From NCBI GenBank assembly GCA_965249895.1, contig CBDFNC010000003.1, positions 496,001-560,000 on the forward strand: a stretch of DNA of 64,000 nucleotides. The letters are read 5' to 3'. The DNA comes from CBDFNC01 sp965249895. Its GTDB lineage: Bacteria > Pseudomonadota > Gammaproteobacteria > Enterobacterales > CBDFNC01. The notes beneath the pieces were generated by a model. That model was not told the origin of the DNA and did no database searches. It saw nothing but the letters and a program-made list of their open reading frames with translations. This document shows, in pieces, positions 61,934-64,000 of the stretch. The translations under genes were made by a program, and so were the position numbers. The number at the start of each line of letters is the position of its first letter. The first letter of the stretch is position 1.

Positions 61934-64000
61934 CTATTGAGCGCCAGTGAAGGTTTGTTTGCTGAATCTCAGCAGGTAACGCGGGCCACCCGCTTTCGGA
62001 CCCGTGCCGGACAGACCTTGCCCACCAAATGGTTGTACACCAACAACTGCGCCAATCTGGTCGCGGTTGATATAGCAGTTACCCACGCGGGCGCGCTGTT
62101 CTATATGTGCACAAGTGCTCTCATTGCGGCTGTGAACACCCATGGTCAGGCCAAAACCGGTTTGGTTAATCTTGTCGATGACCTGGTCAAGTTCTCCAGC
62201 TTTAAAGCGGATCAGGTGCAGAATGGGGCCGAAGTTTTCCTTGCTTAGTTGGCTGATGTCGTTTATTTCCAGCGCCGTAGGCGGCACAAAGTATCCCGCG
62301 TCACAGCTATCGTCCAGCTTCACTTGTGCAAGCAGGGTGGCTTTGCTTTTCAGGCCTTCAATATGGCTTAACAGCTGATCTTTTGCGTTTGCATCGATCA
62401 CCGGGCCAACATCCGTGCTGTGTAGTTCGGGTCTGCCTACGCTTAACTCGGCCATGGTGCCCTTGATCAGGTGGATAATGCGTTCGGCTACATCTTGCTG
62501 TACGTATAACACACGCAGTGCGGAGCAACGTTGGCCGGCAGAAACAAAGGCGGAATTAACCACATCGCGGGCCACTTGCTCCGGTAAGGACGTGCTGTCC
62601 ACTATCATGGTATTTTGACCGCCTGTTTCAGCGATGAACGGCGCTATGTCTCCGTCACGCTCAGCCAGGGTGCGGTTTATTCTTTGTGCCGTTGGGGTTG
62701 AACCTGTGAAGGCGACGCCGGCGACTCTTTCATCCCGGGTCAGCAAAGGACCTAACTTAGCCCCCTGACCTGGTAATAACTGGATCACACCCGCCGGGAA
62801 TCCAGCTTCGAGCATCAGCTCCACCGCGCGACAGGCGATAAGGCCTGTCTGTTCGGCAGGTTTAGCGATTACTGTGTTCCCCGCTGCCAGCGCTGCTGTG
62901 ATCTGGCCGAGGAAGATGGCCAAGGGGAAGTTCCATGGGCTGATACAAACAAATACGCCATGACCTGAACGAACCAGCTGCTCGCCATTAAAGGCTTTCT
63001 GCTTGGCGGTAAAGACAGACTCGGCTTGAACCGCGTAGTAACGACAGAAATCAACGGCTTCACGAATTTCGTCAATGCTGTCATGTATGGTTTTACCGGC
63101 TTCTCTTTGGCATAAGGCCACCAGTTCAGCCCTGTGCTCTTCCAGCAGGTCGGCCAGCTTGTTCAAACAGGCGTCACGTTCGCTCACCGGGGTGTTGTTC
63201 CACTGGGGATAAGTCTCATAAGCCAGGTTTAATGCCTGCTCGGCCATGGCTTCATCGGCCCAGTCGATGTTACCGACCAGTTCGTTTCTGTCATATGGCG
63301 CGGTGACAGTTTGTATGTCACCAGGCAGGGTTTGACCGTTAATGATAGGACCAAATTGCCAGACTTTTTCCTTAAAGCGGTTAACGTCCTGCTGGAAAGG
63401 TGTCCACTGGCTATGAATATCGATATTGATACCAGAGGAGTTATCCCTGGAGCTGCCATAAATCTCTTTCGGTAGCGGGATCAGGTGGTTATGCAGGGTT
63501 TTTCTTTTTCTTAAGGTATCGGCCGGATGCTCCACCAGATCTTCCACCGGACACCTTGCATCCACCAGGCGGTGAACGAAAGAGCTGTTGGCACCATTTT
63601 CTAATAAACGACGCACCAGATAAGGTAACAGGTCTTTATGGGCGCCCACGGGAGCATAGATACGTACGTCCACCTTGTTCAGCGCTTTCACCGAGTCATA
63701 CAAAGCATAACCCATACCGTGCAGGCGCTGAAATTCGTAGTTGGTGTGGCCGGAGATATTTAAAATAGCCGCTACCGTGTGGGCGTTATGACTGGCAAAC
63801 TGCGGGTAAATTAAACCCTCAATATGCTTGCTGAGCAGGAAGCGTGCGCAAGCCAGGTAGGATACATCTGTGCCTTCTTTGCGGGTAAATACAGGGTATC
63901 CCGAGAAACCTCTTTGCTGGCTTAACTTGAGTTCACTATCCCAATAGGCGCCTTTTACCAGACGCAGCGGGATCGTATCCCCTTGCTGTTTAGCCAGTGC
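61934..64000 (-). CDS. putA: Bifunctional proline dehydrogenase/P5C dehydrogenase PutA (5' end outside window)
   Basis: The frame is open to the right edge, giving at least 688 residues. The first visible part is the end of the FAD-dependent proline dehydrogenase barrel (IPLRLVKGAYWDSELKLSQQ, YPQFASHNAHTVAAIL, RLHGMGYALYD). Then comes the glutamate-semialdehyde dehydrogenase with ISPWNFPLAIFLGQITAALA, AFTGSTPTAQRINRTLAERD, the glutamate in AETGGQNTMIVDS, and catalytic cysteine FVSAGQRCSALRVLYV. It converts proline to glutamate. An apparent internal start at 63715 is only the first ATG in this window and not the true start. Confidence 0.95.
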   Translation of the reverse strand, partial: ALAKQQGDTIPLRLVKGAYWDSELKLSQQRGFSGYPVFTRKEGTDVSYLACARFLLSKHIEGLIYPQFASHNAHTVAAILNISGHTNYEFQRLHGMGYALYDSVKALNKVDVRIYAPVGAHKDLLPYLVRRLLENGANSSFVHRLVDARCPVEDLVEHPADTLRKRKTLHNHLIPLPKEIYGSSRDNSSGINIDIHSQWTPFQQDVNRFKEKVWQFGPIINGQTLPGDIQTVTAPYDRNELVGNIDWADEAMAEQALNLAYETYPQWNNTPVSERDACLNKLADLLEEHRAELVALCQREAGKTIHDSIDEIREAVDFCRYYAVQAESVFTAKQKAFNGEQLVRSGHGVFVCISPWNFPLAIFLGQITAALAAGNTVIAKPAEQTGLIACRAVELMLEAGFPAGVIQLLPGQGAKLGPLLTRDERVAGVAFTGSTPTAQRINRTLAERDGDIAPFIAETGGQNTMIVDSTSLPEQVARDVVNSAFVSAGQRCSALRVLYVQQDVAERIIHLIKGTMAELSVGRPELHSTDVGPVIDANAKDQLLSHIEGLKSKATLLAQVKLDDSCDAGYFVPPTALEINDISQLSKENFGPILHLIRFKAGELDQVIDKINQTGFGLTMGVHSRNESTCAHIEQRARVGNCYINRDQIGAVVGVQPFGGQGLSGTGPKAGGPRYLLRFSKQTFTGAQ

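Overview
The window comes from the chromosome of a gammaproteobacterium, most likely an Alteromonadales member related to Colwelliaceae/Thalassomonas or Shewanella. This rests on gene order (rarD, yigI, recQ; then polA, Spot 42, engB, cytochrome c4, yihI, hemN) and on protein features, not on a database search. The left edge is the 3' end of an rRNA operon with a 23S end and two non-identical 5S genes.

From 1.2 to 12.5 kb the genes are mostly ordinary: an AraC/GyrI-like regulator, two DUF3592 membrane proteins, a CpcT/CpeT-like secreted protein, a PilZ protein, RarD, a YigI thioesterase, RecQ, a queuosine-precursor transporter (YhhQ) under a likely preQ1-I riboswitch, and a PlsC-like acyltransferase.

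The most striking region is 12.59-13.77 kb. It has no protein gene but carries five consecutive copies of a RyhB-type small RNA. Each copy has its own promoter with a 17-bp spacer and a Fur-box-like sequence over the -10, the RyhB core, and a 3' hairpin followed by T residues. Copies 1-4 form a tandem array of about 260-264 bp per unit. Copy 5 is divergent, but its core matches enterobacterial RyhB best. A separate array of roughly 78-bp tandem repeats follows (13.78-14.29 kb).

From 14.7 to 24.8 kb lie elbB, polA, Spot 42 RNA (spf), engB, cytochrome c4, yihI, a DUF2489 protein, hemN and a CopD-like protein. An scsABCD-like copper-stress thiol-disulfide operon follows. It is split between scsC and scsD by a MITE that itself carries an IS110/IS1111-type element. 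Downstream are a Mut7-C protein, a sugar-efflux-type MFS transporter, coaA, a DUF4357 protein, a TetR regulator with a palindromic operator, a PepSY/two-component cluster, an oxidoreductase, and a ZIP/permease fusion behind a Zur-like site.

From 40.6 to 64 kb the sequence is accessory and decaying. It holds two MITE families, an exact 222-bp duplication, a truncated GNAT gene, an IS6-family remnant, a broken SDR gene, a decayed HExxH protein, and a chemoreceptor fragment. putP is inactivated twice, by a frameshift and by a transposon with a 10-bp target duplication. Intact genes among these include AraC and LysR regulators, yceI with its cytochrome b, norR with a perfect palindromic site but no recognisable target gene, hipBA, rluA, and the putA operon that runs off the right edge.
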